DNA from: Candidatus Protochlamydia naegleriophila
Lineage (GTDB): Bacteria > Chlamydiota > Chlamydiia > Chlamydiales > Parachlamydiaceae
Direction of reading: 5' to 3'
Length of the DNA stretch: 64,000 bases
Assembly: GCF_001499655.1 (NCBI RefSeq)
Contig: NZ_LN879502.1
Location: 1,674,001 to 1,738,000, forward strand
Position 1 is the stretch's first letter, and each line of letters begins with the position of its first letter. The notes beneath the pieces were generated by a model, which saw nothing but the letters and a program-made list of their open reading frames with translations, did no database searches and was not told where the DNA came from. The translations under genes and the position numbers were made by a program. Below, piece by piece: positions 18,746 to 27,925 of the stretch.

Positions 18746-20968
18746 TTAACGCGGAAGTAAAAGAGTAGATTTTAAGATCGGCGTTTCAAAAAGCGGAGCG
18801 CACGCAATATCCAGCATTGCAGCAAAATTTTCGGCTCCAACTTCTAATTTAGCATTTTCAATGGTTTTTAAAGCGCTTAACATGCGATTGAAGCGCTCTG
18901 GCAACATAACTCTTTCGCGTATGAGAAGCGAAGGAGCATAAAGCATGAAGTTCAGGTGCTCCCAATCCTCTTGCGTCAATTCTTGACCATTGATCAATTT
19001 TAAGAAGACAAAGAGTTCACTGCTATAGGCTCCGCCAATATCAATGCCATCCTTACAAGTTAAACTAAAAGAGTCTGGCTTAATCCATTCGAGCAATTTG
19101 AGCTGCAGGAAAAGGTAAAAGATCTCGATAAAATCGAGCCTATTCTCTCTTTGCAAAACGTTCTTGCTCGAAAAGAAAATGCGATGAATGACAGGAAAGA
19201 CTTCATCGATAAACTTGGCAAATGCTTTCCTTTCGATGCACTCTGGGAAAAAGAATCCCGAATGCTCTCCTTTTAAGTGTTCTTTAAATTGCTCAACGAA
19301 AGGCTCAACGTGATTCACTTGATGATAAGGGCTAAGCTGATGGTAAAAATCTGTGTCTGTTGCCAAAGTCACAACGTACAGGGCATTATTCATGCCTGGT
19401 TGATGTTGCAAATCTTCTAAAGCGGCACATCGGGCATGTTCACGCCAAGAAGTGCGGTCCTGCAAATTAATTAAGAGGTGTTTTTTAATGGGAGTCGCCT
19501 GATTATACAGCCTGATAAAGCTTTTGAACTCTTCATCGACAATTGCTTTATTAATAAACTCCTGATAGACAGGTGCAGCCAAGCGCAAATGAGAAATGCG
19601 CTGCTCTTGTACATATAAATCGTACAATTGATTTGGAATATTATGCTGCATCAATGGGTCAAAAACATGGAAAGCATCCTCTTCCAAAATCGTGAGGACT
19701 TTGAGGAGCGGACCATTCGGATGGCGCTTCATTAATTTTGCCATCGCCGTATAATCGTTAGTCAAGTGCTTCCAAATAGGAGACTTGCCCACCTCTTCTT
19801 GCTGCTCTTTGGTAAGCGTTTGGCCAGCTTCTTTAATGAGGCGTTGAACAACCGGAACCATCTCTTCAGTTCCCTGAAGATTGGCATACAAGCTTCTACA
19901 TAATACTTGAACCATCTCGATCAACTCATAAGCAAACTGATTGGTTTCCTTAGGCGGATAGGCCAGCCATTTTTGATATGTGCGACAATGAAGAAGCTCT
20001 CTTAAAAAAGACTGGAAGTCTTCAAAATACTCACTACAACTTTTAATAGGAGTGTGGCGTAAGAGATTTTGAGAATGAGAACTTAATAAAAGAGCCAGCA
20101 ACGCCTTATTCAGTAAAACAATGATCTCTTGGTTTTTAATTTTGCGAATATCGTGAAAGAAGTGCTGTAAGCGAGGACCTAAGGCTTTTAAGATATTGCG
20201 TGCACAGAGGTGAAGAACACGATCATGCCAATGCTTAATGCCTTCTAATGGATCGATCCCTTTATGCCCGCCAAAATAGTCACCAAAATCGCATACGAGC
20301 TTGATATTGCGCAGTAAACGCGGACTGAAAAAACGGGTGCCATCCTCTTTCCGAATAAAAAACAGCTCATACTCTGTATCCTTCTTAACCGTTTCGAGAT
20401 CTACAAATACGTGTTGAGTCTCCGCCAAGCTTTCTACAGAAGTTGGAGCAGCAGCTTTAAATTCAATAGCCTTTTGCTTTTTCCACTTTCCAATCGATAA
20501 GCCTAAAATCCACTTGCTCAAGACCCCCTCATCTATCTTCCTGGCTATTTTAGAAAGATAAAACTCTTGCAATTGCTTATATTCTTTGAATTCTGTCACG
20601 CTTTTTTTCTGCGTTTGATGGAAAATATTCGTGTAACGATCAAGCTTTTTGGCCGCCTCCCCCACCAAAACCATAATCGTTTTAATGCCTTCAATGGTTT
20701 TCTGATCCGTTACATAGCCATATTCTTTGCGATAAAAATTGCGCAAATAATGCAAAATAACTCGAAAAGTTTCACGAACTAAATTAACCGTCGAGGGTGC
20801 GTCAGCCTGATGCAACCAATGAACAGTCTTATAATCTACCTTTTCATTCTGTAAAATAAGTTCGTGCTGCTGAGCTATTCCGATTTCCCGATCAAATTCT
20901 AAATCGGCAATACTTGATAGCGTCTCAACCGCTTCAATGATAGACAAATTGTGTGAACGGGCACCCAT
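18746..20968 (-). CDS. Conserved-looking 740-aa protein of unknown function
   Basis: I do not recognise a family. The protein is soluble-looking with no signal peptide or membrane segment. It is rich in helical, charged stretches and Leu/His (for example residues ~80-130 and ~225-330). The C-terminal part contains FYLFLQLKLLEWIKPDSFSL and a KDGIDIGGAYSSELFVFLKL segment. A strong AAGGGGGG site 6 bases before the ATG fixes the start. It stands alone, ending at a shared terminator with the convergent M32 gene. It may be a chlamydia-specific protein; no catalytic motif can be named. Confidence 0.75.
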   Translation of the reverse strand: MGARSHNLSIIEAVETLSSIADLEFDREIGIAQQHELILQNEKVDYKTVHWLHQADAPSTVNLVRETFRVILHYLRNFYRKEYGYVTDQKTIEGIKTIMVLVGEAAKKLDRYTNIFHQTQKKSVTEFKEYKQLQEFYLSKIARKIDEGVLSKWILGLSIGKWKKQKAIEFKAAAPTSVESLAETQHVFVDLETVKKDTEYELFFIRKEDGTRFFSPRLLRNIKLVCDFGDYFGGHKGIDPLEGIKHWHDRVLHLCARNILKALGPRLQHFFHDIRKIKNQEIIVLLNKALLALLLSSHSQNLLRHTPIKSCSEYFEDFQSFLRELLHCRTYQKWLAYPPKETNQFAYELIEMVQVLCRSLYANLQGTEEMVPVVQRLIKEAGQTLTKEQQEEVGKSPIWKHLTNDYTAMAKLMKRHPNGPLLKVLTILEEDAFHVFDPLMQHNIPNQLYDLYVQEQRISHLRLAAPVYQEFINKAIVDEEFKSFIRLYNQATPIKKHLLINLQDRTSWREHARCAALEDLQHQPGMNNALYVVTLATDTDFYHQLSPYHQVNHVEPFVEQFKEHLKGEHSGFFFPECIERKAFAKFIDEVFPVIHRIFFSSKNVLQRENRLDFIEIFYLFLQLKLLEWIKPDSFSLTCKDGIDIGGAYSSELFVFLKLINGQELTQEDWEHLNFMLYAPSLLIRERVMLPERFNRMLSALKTIENAKLEVGAENFAAMLDIACAPLFETPILKSTLLLPR

Positions 20969-21394
20969 ATGGACCCCCCTTATGTTAACTGTCTACTTTA
21001 ATTATCTCAAACTTCTATTTTTAATTAAATTAATTAATATAGACAGATAATAATCAATAACATTTTCAACTATATAGAAGCAATCATTTGTAATTTAATT
21101 CAAAATACTTTCTATTTCTATTGCCAGTAACAAAGGGGGGGCTAGCAGCGCAAGAGACTCTCTCCAATTCATCTATTCACAAGCCATCTTTCGGGTAACT
21201 GATGCATTTTGTATCTCAGTAGTCCTTCTAAAGTGCATTTTTCAAGATTTTCACTAGATTTGCAAATGTATATGGATACTTTCTCATGCTTCAAAAACAA
21301 ACCGCAATAAACTAATTGATAAAGACTTAAATCAAATTAAAAAAGTAATCAGAAAAAAAACAGAAAAAACGTTAGACCTAATTAGCTGAAATGA
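20969..21394. other. Intergenic region before tRNA-Ser
   Basis: AT-rich non-coding sequence with AATTAATT runs near 21025 and a G7 run near 21138. No gene is evident. The right end carries a -10-like TATAAATTAT (21398-21406) feeding the small hairpin transcript described next. Confidence 0.35.
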
Positions 21395-21408
21395 CGTATA
21401 AATTATGC

Positions 21409-21455
21409 TTGACCAAGTGAAAATGGTTAACCAGCCTTCAAGGCTGGTTTTCTTG
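21409..21455 (+). ncRNA. Candidate small RNA or tRNA leader with intrinsic terminator
   Basis: No gene precedes this segment on the plus strand, yet a terminator-like hairpin is present. A first hairpin pairs 21409-21415 with 21424-21430. A second pairs AACCAGCC with GGCTGGTT (21429-21449), followed by TTCTTGT. A -10-like element lies just upstream. It could be a roughly 50-nt sRNA or an attenuator in front of tRNA-Ser. The -35 is unclear, so transcription is not established. Confidence 0.35.
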
Positions 21456-21460
21456 TATAC

Positions 21461-21548
21461 GGAAGAGTGGCAGAGTGGCCGAATGCGTCTGTCTTGAAAA
21501 CAGAAGTCGGGCAGCCCCCGACCGTGGGTTCGAATCCTACCTCTTCCG
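21461..21548 (+). tRNA. tRNA-Ser(UGA)
   Basis: This is an 88-base class II tRNA with a long variable arm. The acceptor stem GGAAGAG pairs with CTCTTCC; the anticodon loop CTTGAAA gives anticodon TGA; the T-loop is GGTTCGAATCC. CCA is not encoded. The base after the acceptor is also the left edge of the tandem duplication that follows. Confidence 0.95.
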
Positions 21549-21919
21549 TTCCTTTTTAACCCTTTCGAGGGTTCTCAGCAAAAGTCAATTTTATTGATAC
21601 TCTGTTGAGATTTTTTCTTCATCCGTTGCTCAACGATTATACATTCCAGTTACTACTTTATTCTATAGACTACCAATCCATAGAAATAAAATTACCCCTA
21701 TCCGATGTAAGTGACAAATCACTCTTATTGGCATTCTATAGCTATAATCTAGTTATAATCTTTTTAGGGTCAATTTTTGTTAGCGTCTATAAAGGAACTG
21801 AACGGAAGACCGGCAAGCCGATTGATTTTAAAGCCGCCCACTGCATTCTCCCAATGCCTTCACAAAATCCTAGAGATCAAGTTAGTCATTGGGAGATTTG
21901 CGTGGAACCTTATATAAAA
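21549..21919. other. Spacer shared by both duplication copies
   Basis: This region has no confident gene. A plus-strand frame (21605-21976) contains LVIIFLGSIFV and a PSQNPRDQVSHWEICVEPY segment that is also read in copy B, with an in-frame 9-base difference. Conservation here may simply reflect the shared origin. Confidence 0.35.
21557..21572 (+). terminator. Hairpin after tRNA-Ser (UUCG tetraloop)
   Basis: AACCCT and AGGGTT pair around a stable TTCG loop just after the tRNA. The same hairpin is repeated at 23682-23698 in the second copy of the duplication. Confidence 0.45.
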
Positions 21920-23338
21920 TCAGTAATTTTTTTTATATCCTGTAATGCAAGTCACCTGCTCTTTCTCTTCTTCTGAAGGGTTCGCAACAACTCGTCCTGA
22001 ATCGAATTCGTAACTAAACTTGTACCCTTTCTCTAATTCTGTTGGTATTGGCTGCTTGCTAAGGGAACCAGACAAATGAAAACCCGCCAATCGGGGGAGG
22101 TTGGACAAGAAAGTGGGCCAACTTTTAAGTGGGTTGTCAAGAACCGAAAGACGATACAGTTTTGTAAGCGCTGCCATTTCCCCAGGCAATGAAGTCAATT
22201 TATTGTTGTTAAGCGCGATCCAGCCTAAATTAGTTAAACGGCCGATATTGCCAATATCTTCTAAGTCGGTGCACATAATAGTTAAATTTTCTAAGCTTGA
22301 TAATTGATAAAAAGCATCCGGTAAGACACGAATTGGATGTCCTACTATAGTAAGACTAGTTAGATTAGTAAGATACCTAATTTCCTCAGGAAGAGTTGTT
22401 AACCCATAGTCTTTGCATCCTAAAGAGCAGTTAATACGGTCACTGATCAATGAACTATTTTCTCTATTTTGAGGTGTCAGTTCAAGCTCTGATACAGTAG
22501 CTAATAAATTGGAATGAGATGCCATCCACTCTCTTATGAGAAATGCTTGCATAAATACTCTTTCCTTTATACTTTCATAAGGCCTCTGTTCTTCGTCATT
22601 GATAAACTCGTCATAAGCAGCATTTCCTTGCAATGGTAAGCATTTGAAGAAATCAATGACATCTAGGTTTTTTCTTTCTTCAATCAGTTCGGAGAGTAAG
22701 GCTAGCTTTCCAGGAGCATAGGTACAAGTGTAAAGCTTGCTTATTTCCTGTAATTTCTCAAAGCCTCCGACTTGTTTCATCTCTTTAGTTATACATTGAG
22801 TGATTAGCTTCATTCTGGCCTTCCAGTCGACGCTAAGCTTATTTCCACTTGCATCCTGGCCTGGATATTGGTTTTCTGCCTCATTGCAAATAGTTGCCAA
22901 AACAGAATTACTGTATTTTGTAGCTTTTAGCGCTAAATACATTTCACAGAAAACAGCCTGCTCAATGGCCGCTCCTTTTTCTTTGCGAAGCAGTCCCAAA
23001 GAACTAAAAGGACGTCCTGCAAAGGAAAAAATATTCGCAACTCCCGCCTCGATCTTCAAGAGCGCTTTAATATTGGTCCCCCTAAAAGACTCTGAGGATT
23101 TAATCATCCCCTTGGTTGTCCCATTTTCTTCAGACAAAGAAGATGGTAATTGTTGCGCTGTGAAAGAAGGTGTTTCGTTTTCAAATGACAGTCTCACATC
23201 ACTCAAGGTCTGAGTCGGAAACAAATTGTAAAGCGTTTGGCTCTGAGAGTATCTAGCAGCTGAACCAGAAAATGCATCAGATGTAAACGTTGCTTGATTG
23301 GAAGAATGAGAAAAATCGACAGGCATATTAAAAGGCAT
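21920..23338 (-). CDS. Leucine-rich repeat protein, copy A (candidate effector)
   Basis: The protein is about 472 residues. The N-terminal half is soluble and of unknown fold, with a WKARMKLITQCITKEM block. The C-terminal residues ~308-432 carry about five LRR units with L-x-x-L-P spacing (LTTLPEEIRYLTNLTSL, RVLPDAFYQLSSLENL, LTSLPGEMAALTKLYRL). AAGGGG 9 bases before the ATG at 23338 fixes the start; the frame is open to 23392. There is no signal peptide or membrane segment. LRRs bind proteins, and in amoeba symbionts such proteins are often host-directed, but this is inference. It is a paralogue of the gene at 24078-25505. Confidence 0.85.
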   Translation of the reverse strand: MPFNMPVDFSHSSNQATFTSDAFSGSAARYSQSQTLYNLFPTQTLSDVRLSFENETPSFTAQQLPSSLSEENGTTKGMIKSSESFRGTNIKALLKIEAGVANIFSFAGRPFSSLGLLRKEKGAAIEQAVFCEMYLALKATKYSNSVLATICNEAENQYPGQDASGNKLSVDWKARMKLITQCITKEMKQVGGFEKLQEISKLYTCTYAPGKLALLSELIEERKNLDVIDFFKCLPLQGNAAYDEFINDEEQRPYESIKERVFMQAFLIREWMASHSNLLATVSELELTPQNRENSSLISDRINCSLGCKDYGLTTLPEEIRYLTNLTSLTIVGHPIRVLPDAFYQLSSLENLTIMCTDLEDIGNIGRLTNLGWIALNNNKLTSLPGEMAALTKLYRLSVLDNPLKSWPTFLSNLPRLAGFHLSGSLSKQPIPTELEKGYKFSYEFDSGRVVANPSEEEKEQVTCITGYKKNY

Positions 23339-23604
23339 ATAGAGCCCCTTATTATTGGTTAAATTATTAAGCACTAAAACAATAAAATACAAAATTAATT
23401 AAACACAAATAAAAACATATAATCATCATAAAATTGATATAATTATTAACATCGTAGAATCGATATAATCATTGGACTTTCCTCAATTCTTGGAGAAAAC
23501 GAAGAAAAAAATTGAACATCGTGAATATCAGCTTTACCTAGTTCTAGACAATACTCAACCAGCTATTTCAGAAAGTTTTTTTTAAATTTTACACGGCATG
23601 AATG
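23339..23604. other. Upstream region of LRR copy A
   Basis: AT-rich promoter-side sequence of LRR copy A, mirrored with indels at 25506-25812. A block of about 45 bases present near 25730 in copy B is missing here. Confidence 0.4.
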
Positions 23605-23668
23605 CTATGATTTCTTTAAAAGCAGGTTTTTAAGACAAGAGTTGTCTTTCCCTCGCGGCATTCAACTT
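23605..23668 (-). pseudogene. Truncated 3' fragment of yjdM at duplication junction
   Basis: These bases match the last ~60 bases of the intact yjdM gene at 25813-25877, but lack one A in an A-run and stop at the junction with the second repeat copy. The fragment shows that the ancestral order was tRNA-Ser, LRR gene, yjdM, and that a unit ending inside yjdM was duplicated. Confidence 0.8.
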
Positions 23669-23672
23669 TTTT

Positions 23673-25877
23673 CGTTCCTTTTTAACCCTTTCGAGGGTTC
23701 TCAGCAAAAGTCAATTTTATTGATACTCTGTTGAGTTTTTTTCTTCATCCGTTGCTCAACGATTATACATTTCAATTACTATTCTATAGACTATCAATCC
23801 ATAGAAATAAGATTATCCCAAGTACCCAAGCTAAACATTGAAGATTAACCCTTTTACCATCCGATGTAAGTGACAAATCACTCTTATTGGCATTCTATAG
23901 CTATAATCTAGTTATAATCTTTTTAGGGTCAATTTTTGTTGGCGTCTATAGCGTCTATAAAGAAACTGAACAAGAGACCGGTGAGCCGATTGATTTTAAA
24001 GCCGCCCACTGCATTCTCCCAATGCCTTCACAAAATCCTAGAGATCAAGTTAGTCATTGGGAGATTTGCGTGGAACCTTATATAAAATCAGTAATTTTTT
24101 TAGATCCTGTAATGCAAGTCACCTGCTCTTTCTCTTCTTCTGAAGGGTTCGCAACAACTCGTCCTGAGTCGAATTCGTAACTAAAGTCATACTCTTTCTC
24201 TAATTCTGTTGGTATTGGCTGCTTGCTAAGGGAACCAGACAAATGAAAACCCGCCAATAGGGGGAGGTTGGACAAGAAAGTGGGCCAACTTTTAAGTGGG
24301 TTGTCAAGAACCGAAAGACGATACAGTTGTGTAAGCGCTGCCATTTTCCCAGGCAATGAAGTCAATTTATTGTTGTTAAGCGTGATCGATCCTAAATTAG
24401 TTAAACGGCCGATATTGCCAATATCTTCTAAGTCAGTGTAAACAATAGTTAAATTTTTTAAGCTTGATAATTGATAAAAAGCATCCGGTAAGACACGAAT
24501 TGGATGTCCTGCCATACTAAGCCTAGCTAGATTAGTAAGATGCTTAATTTCCTCAGGAAGACTCGTTACTCCATAATCTCTGCATTCTAAAGCGCATTCA
24601 ATACGCTCACTGGCTAATGAACGACTTTCTCTATTTTGAGGTGTCAGATTAAGATCAGATACAGTAGCTAATAAATTGGAATTAGATGCCATCCACTCTC
24701 TTATGAGAGATGCTTGTATAAACACTCTTTCCTTTACACTTTCATAAGAGCTCTTGTTTTCTTCATTGATAAACCCGTCATAAGCAGGATTTCCTTGCAA
24801 TGGCAAGCATTTGAAGACATGAATGACATCTAGGTTTTTTCTTTCTTCAATCAGTTCGGAAAGTAAGGCTAGCTTTCCAGGAGCATAGGTACAAGTGTAA
24901 AGCTTGCTTATTTCCTGTAATTTATCAAAGGCCCCGACTTCTTTTACTTCTTTAGTTATACATTGAGTGATTAGCTTCATTCTGGCCTTCCAGTCGACGC
25001 TAAGCTTATTTCCACTTGCATCCTGGCCTGGATATTGGTTTTCTGCCTTATTGCAAATAGCTGTCAAAACAGAGTTACTGTATTTTGCAGCTTTTAGCGC
25101 TAAATACATTTCACAGAAAACAGCCTGCTCAATGGTCGCTCCTTTTTCTTTGCGAAGCAGTCCCACAGAGCTAAAAGGGCGTCCTGCAAAGGAAAAAATA
25201 GCCGCAACTCCCGCCTCGATCTTCAAGAGCGCTTTAATATTGGCTCCCGTAAAAGACTCTGAGGATTTAATCATCCCCTTGGTTGTCCCATTTTCTTCAG
25301 ACGAAGAAGATGGTAATTGTTGCGCTTTGAAAGAAGGTGTTTCGTTTTCAAATGACAGCCTCACATCACTAAAAGTCTGAGTAGGAAACCAATTGTAAAG
25401 CGTTTGACTCTGAGAGTGTCTAGCAGTTGAACCAGAAAACGCATCAGCTGCGAATGTTGCTTGATTGGAAGAATGAGAAACACCGACAGACATATTAAAA
25501 GACATATAGAGCCCCTTATTATTGGTTAAATTATTAAGCACTAAAACAATAAAATACAAAATTAATTAAACACAACTAAAATCAAATTAATTTTAATAAA
25601 ACACCTAAGCATCATAAGAATCGATGAATCAATATAACTATTGGACTCTCCTCAATTCTTGGAGAAAACGACGAAAAAATTGAATATCGTGAATATCAGC
25701 TTTACCTAGCTCTAGACAATACTCAATCAGCAGTTTATTGCACTGGCAGTTGAGCATTCCCAGATTAAACCCGTTTCAGAACGTTTTTGTAAAATTTTAC
25801 ACGGCATGAATGCTATGATTTCTTTAAAAAGCAGGTTTTTAAGACAAGAGTTGTCTTTCCCTCGCGGCATTCAACTT
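23673..25877. repeat. Tandem duplication, copy B (LRR unit)
   Basis: The offset from copy A is 2126 bases at the left edge and 2208 at the right edge, because of indels. Copy B runs into the intact yjdM gene and is therefore the ancestral right end. The edges share a CTCTTCCG/CTTCTTCCG-like microhomology. Confidence 0.85.
24078..25505 (-). CDS. Leucine-rich repeat protein, copy B (candidate effector)
   Basis: The protein is about 475 residues from the ATG at 25505, with the same AAGGGG site as copy A. Domain order is the same: unknown N-terminal region, then LRRs at residues ~308-435. Differences from copy A are scattered, with clusters in the stretch just before and within the first LRRs (for example ESRSLASERIECALECRDYG versus the copy A equivalent), so the binding face may be diverging. 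The C-terminus ends ITGSKKITDFI, unlike copy A. Function is unknown; a host-protein-binding role is an inference. Confidence 0.85.
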   Translation of the reverse strand: MSFNMSVGVSHSSNQATFAADAFSGSTARHSQSQTLYNWFPTQTFSDVRLSFENETPSFKAQQLPSSSSEENGTTKGMIKSSESFTGANIKALLKIEAGVAAIFSFAGRPFSSVGLLRKEKGATIEQAVFCEMYLALKAAKYSNSVLTAICNKAENQYPGQDASGNKLSVDWKARMKLITQCITKEVKEVGAFDKLQEISKLYTCTYAPGKLALLSELIEERKNLDVIHVFKCLPLQGNPAYDGFINEENKSSYESVKERVFIQASLIREWMASNSNLLATVSDLNLTPQNRESRSLASERIECALECRDYGVTSLPEEIKHLTNLARLSMAGHPIRVLPDAFYQLSSLKNLTIVYTDLEDIGNIGRLTNLGSITLNNNKLTSLPGKMAALTQLYRLSVLDNPLKSWPTFLSNLPLLAGFHLSGSLSKQPIPTELEKEYDFSYEFDSGRVVANPSEEEKEQVTCITGSKKITDFI

Positions 25878-26022
25878 CTTCCGGGTCATCCGTAAGCCGA
25901 ATGTTTTTAAATATTTTCCCTCTTTTAAGAACTGTGGAAGAGCCTTTGACTTTCAAGTCCTTAATCACGTATACGGAATCCCCCTCGCTTAGAGCCGTTC
26001 CATTACTATCTTTTGTCTCCAT
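25813..26022 (-). CDS. YjdM (PhnA-like) domain protein
   Basis: The protein is 69 residues and matches the C-terminal SH3-like domain of YjdM/PhnA: DSNGTALSEGDSVYVIKDLK, KVKGSSTVLKRG, KNIRLTDD. The N-terminal zinc ribbon of full-length YjdM is absent, as in several short homologues. AAGGTGG just before the ATG at 26022 fixes the start; the frame extends to 26121. Despite the old name, a role in phosphonate use is not established. The last part of this gene was copied into the LRR duplication. Confidence 0.85.
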   Translation of the reverse strand: METKDSNGTALSEGDSVYVIKDLKVKGSSTVLKRGKIFKNIRLTDDPEEVECREGKTTLVLKTCFLKKS

Positions 26023-26270
26023 AAACCACCTTATCTGATCATCATTTTTTGCGTCATATGAGCTAAATGCAAAAATTAGTTTCTGAGCAATCAAAAAGCC
26101 AATCGCATGTTTGCAACGCAAAATTTTATTGATCGCATGGATTTAAAATCTAGAAATACTTTAAAATGTTTCTTTTTTTTCGATAAGGCTAATTGCATCA
26201 GCCATTAAAAATAGTTATTGCTTGAACTCAAACTCTTTAACGAACATTAAAAGCACATTCACAACGCAAT

Positions 26271-26897
26271 ATGGACTCGATACTTGGAATTATTAAAGAC
26301 GTTATGCAAATTGGGATTCACTTTTTAAATCAACCTCTGATCAAAGATTGGGTTAAAAACGCAGCTGGCTCAATGACTTGTGTATTTGCATTAGTCGAAT
26401 TTTATACAATCTGCCAAATTATTAAGGGCCGTGAAATTTCCATTACCATAGCCCCCCAAGCCCCAAAATGGATGCAAAGATGGTGTAAGACAACCATCAT
26501 TTGTGCTAAAATCTCCCTCATACTGAGTGCCATAGTGTCCCGACCTGGGACTTTCGTCATCTCGACTCTCATACATAGCATTTTTTCAACAGCTCAACTA
26601 GAAACTGTCTTCGGACCCAATACAATCTTCAACATCAATCCCTGGCATCCACGCCATATCATTAGCCTTATAGCATTGGCATTAGCTTTTCCCATTATCG
26701 CTCAATCATGTTATCAAGGTATGAAATGGACTTATAAAAAAATGCACCGCTATTTGAGTCAAAGAGCCGTGCAACACTCCCAGTTCAGCGAAATTAATAC
26801 TAAAGTCAAACTGGCTGCACTATTTAGCACTCTGACAGGTCGCCCTGTTTTACATATCGGCAATCAGCTCGCTCTATTCCTGCTACATTGCATTTGA
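26271..26897 (+). CDS. Hypothetical membrane protein (208 aa)
   Basis: I do not recognise this protein. It has three or four hydrophobic segments (~32-50, ~75-92, ~128-148 and a weaker C-terminal one, ~190-208). There is no cleavable signal peptide and no catalytic motif. The mixture of paired hydrophobic stretches and short soluble tails could fit an inclusion-membrane-type protein. No clear promoter or RBS is seen. Confidence 0.5.
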   Translation: MDSILGIIKDVMQIGIHFLNQPLIKDWVKNAAGSMTCVFALVEFYTICQIIKGREISITIAPQAPKWMQRWCKTTIICAKISLILSAIVSRPGTFVISTLIHSIFSTAQLETVFGPNTIFNINPWHPRHIISLIALALAFPIIAQSCYQGMKWTYKKMHRYLSQRAVQHSQFSEINTKVKLAALFSTLTGRPVLHIGNQLALFLLHCI

Positions 26898-27208
26898 TAT
26901 AGGCAGTCCTTTAAACGCTTTTATGAATACCCTGAGTTTTTATAGCGATTAATAACATGCGATCATCATCTGTTTTTATAGGAGAATTTTGTCATCAAAT
27001 TTTGATTGATCTAATTGCTTGCCAATTCTACGATCTAAACAAAATCCAAATGATATTAAATAGTAAAACGCAAAAGTGCAAAGAAGATCTAAAACCACTC
27101 CGTATAATGTTAGCAAAGATTCCTGAAATATATATGTTGAAGATTTAATCAAATAACACGCGTTTAATTAAATAAATCCACATGTTCCAAACAGCACCAA
27201 TAAACAAA
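26898..27208. other. Intergenic region with a doubtful 63-aa frame
   Basis: A plus-strand frame at 26957-27148 starts at an ATG without a good ribosome site. Its product has no recognisable feature. The rest is AT-rich. Confidence 0.3.
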
Positions 27209-27237
27209 TTGATTAAAACAAGTTGATTCAATATAAT
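27209..27237 (+). promoter_or_regulatory. Promoter of the 27280 gene
   Basis: TTGATT (27209-27214) and TATAAT (27232-27237) are spaced by 17 bases. The start point would be near 27244, about 36 bases before the ATG. Confidence 0.65.
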
Positions 27238-27279
27238 AATTAAAATAAATTCATTATTATAATAAACAGATAAGGTCAT

Positions 27280-27804
27280 ATGTCCGGAAAAAGAAATTTA
27301 CTTAAAGGTTCATCCATTTCTTATTCTCGCTTTCTGACCTGCAGTCCACAAAATGATTTGTTTAATAAGAAGAGCGAACCTTTACTAGACATTGATTTTT
27401 TTAGACGCTCGATTGCATTGCATTATCAACACGTCTATAACTTTAGAAAACGACAAAACACAGCTTACCGCATTATTTTCTTTGGCTTGAGCATGCTTTT
27501 CTTTTTTCTTTTCATCGGCATTTACTTTAAGACAGCCAATTATGCCTGCGGTCTTTACTTTGGACAATGTGACATTGTGAAAAATTGCGTCGACGGCTCT
27601 TGTTTGTTACTCTCAGCCTTTACATTTGCACTAGGGTATTTGACCCATCCCGATAAGGAAGCTCTTCGTTACCTTGTAAAAAAGGTAAAAAAAGAATTAA
27701 ATAGCCCCACTCATCAAGTTAGAATCGAATTAAACATGATTTTCAAAAACTTGGTGAGCGAACATCTTTCTTTTCAAAACTCGTTTGCCATGAATGGATC
27801 CTAA
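27280..27804 (+). CDS. Hypothetical two-TM membrane protein (174 aa)
   Basis: The family is not recognised. A soluble N-terminus with FFRRSIALHYQHVYNFRKRQNT is followed by two membrane segments (~64-88 and ~105-127) joined by a short Cys-containing loop (CGLYFGQCDIVKNCVDGSC). A basic, helical C-terminal tail follows. The hairpin-like TM pair recalls Inc proteins, but the loop is longer than usual. AAGG lies before the ATG and a good promoter lies upstream. Confidence 0.6.
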   Translation: MSGKRNLLKGSSISYSRFLTCSPQNDLFNKKSEPLLDIDFFRRSIALHYQHVYNFRKRQNTAYRIIFFGLSMLFFFLFIGIYFKTANYACGLYFGQCDIVKNCVDGSCLLLSAFTFALGYLTHPDKEALRYLVKKVKKELNSPTHQVRIELNMIFKNLVSEHLSFQNSFAMNGS

Positions 27805-27925
27805 GCCTTCATTTATGAAAAACCAGCAGCTAACACAGGAACAGGAACCACCAAAAATTCTTATCCTGTTCATGACTATCGGCACTTGCTCAATTCTATC
27901 TAATCATGGCAAATGACATCATCGT

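Larger units (their letters stand above)
21547..23668. repeat. Tandem duplication, copy A (LRR unit)
   Basis: From CGTTCC at the tRNA-Ser 3' end to the fragment of yjdM, this segment is repeated at 23673-25877. Both copies hold the TTCG hairpin, the spacer with a conserved short frame, an LRR gene and the yjdM 3' end. Substitutions and small indels are spread throughout, so the duplication is not very recent. Confidence 0.85.

Noticed and set aside
22800-23213. 137-residue plus-strand frames antisense to both LRR genes (also 24967-25380)
   Set aside because: They are conserved only because the LRR genes on the other strand are; no start signals or recognisable features.
21547-25877. Repeat considered as an insertion sequence or prophage att site because one edge is a tRNA 3' end
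   Set aside because: No integrase or transposase is present, the tRNA is not duplicated, and the unit is fully explained by tandem duplication of tRNA flank-LRR-yjdM end.
26957-27148. 63-residue plus-strand frame
   Set aside because: No ribosome site, no recognisable feature and AT-rich context; not supported as a gene.
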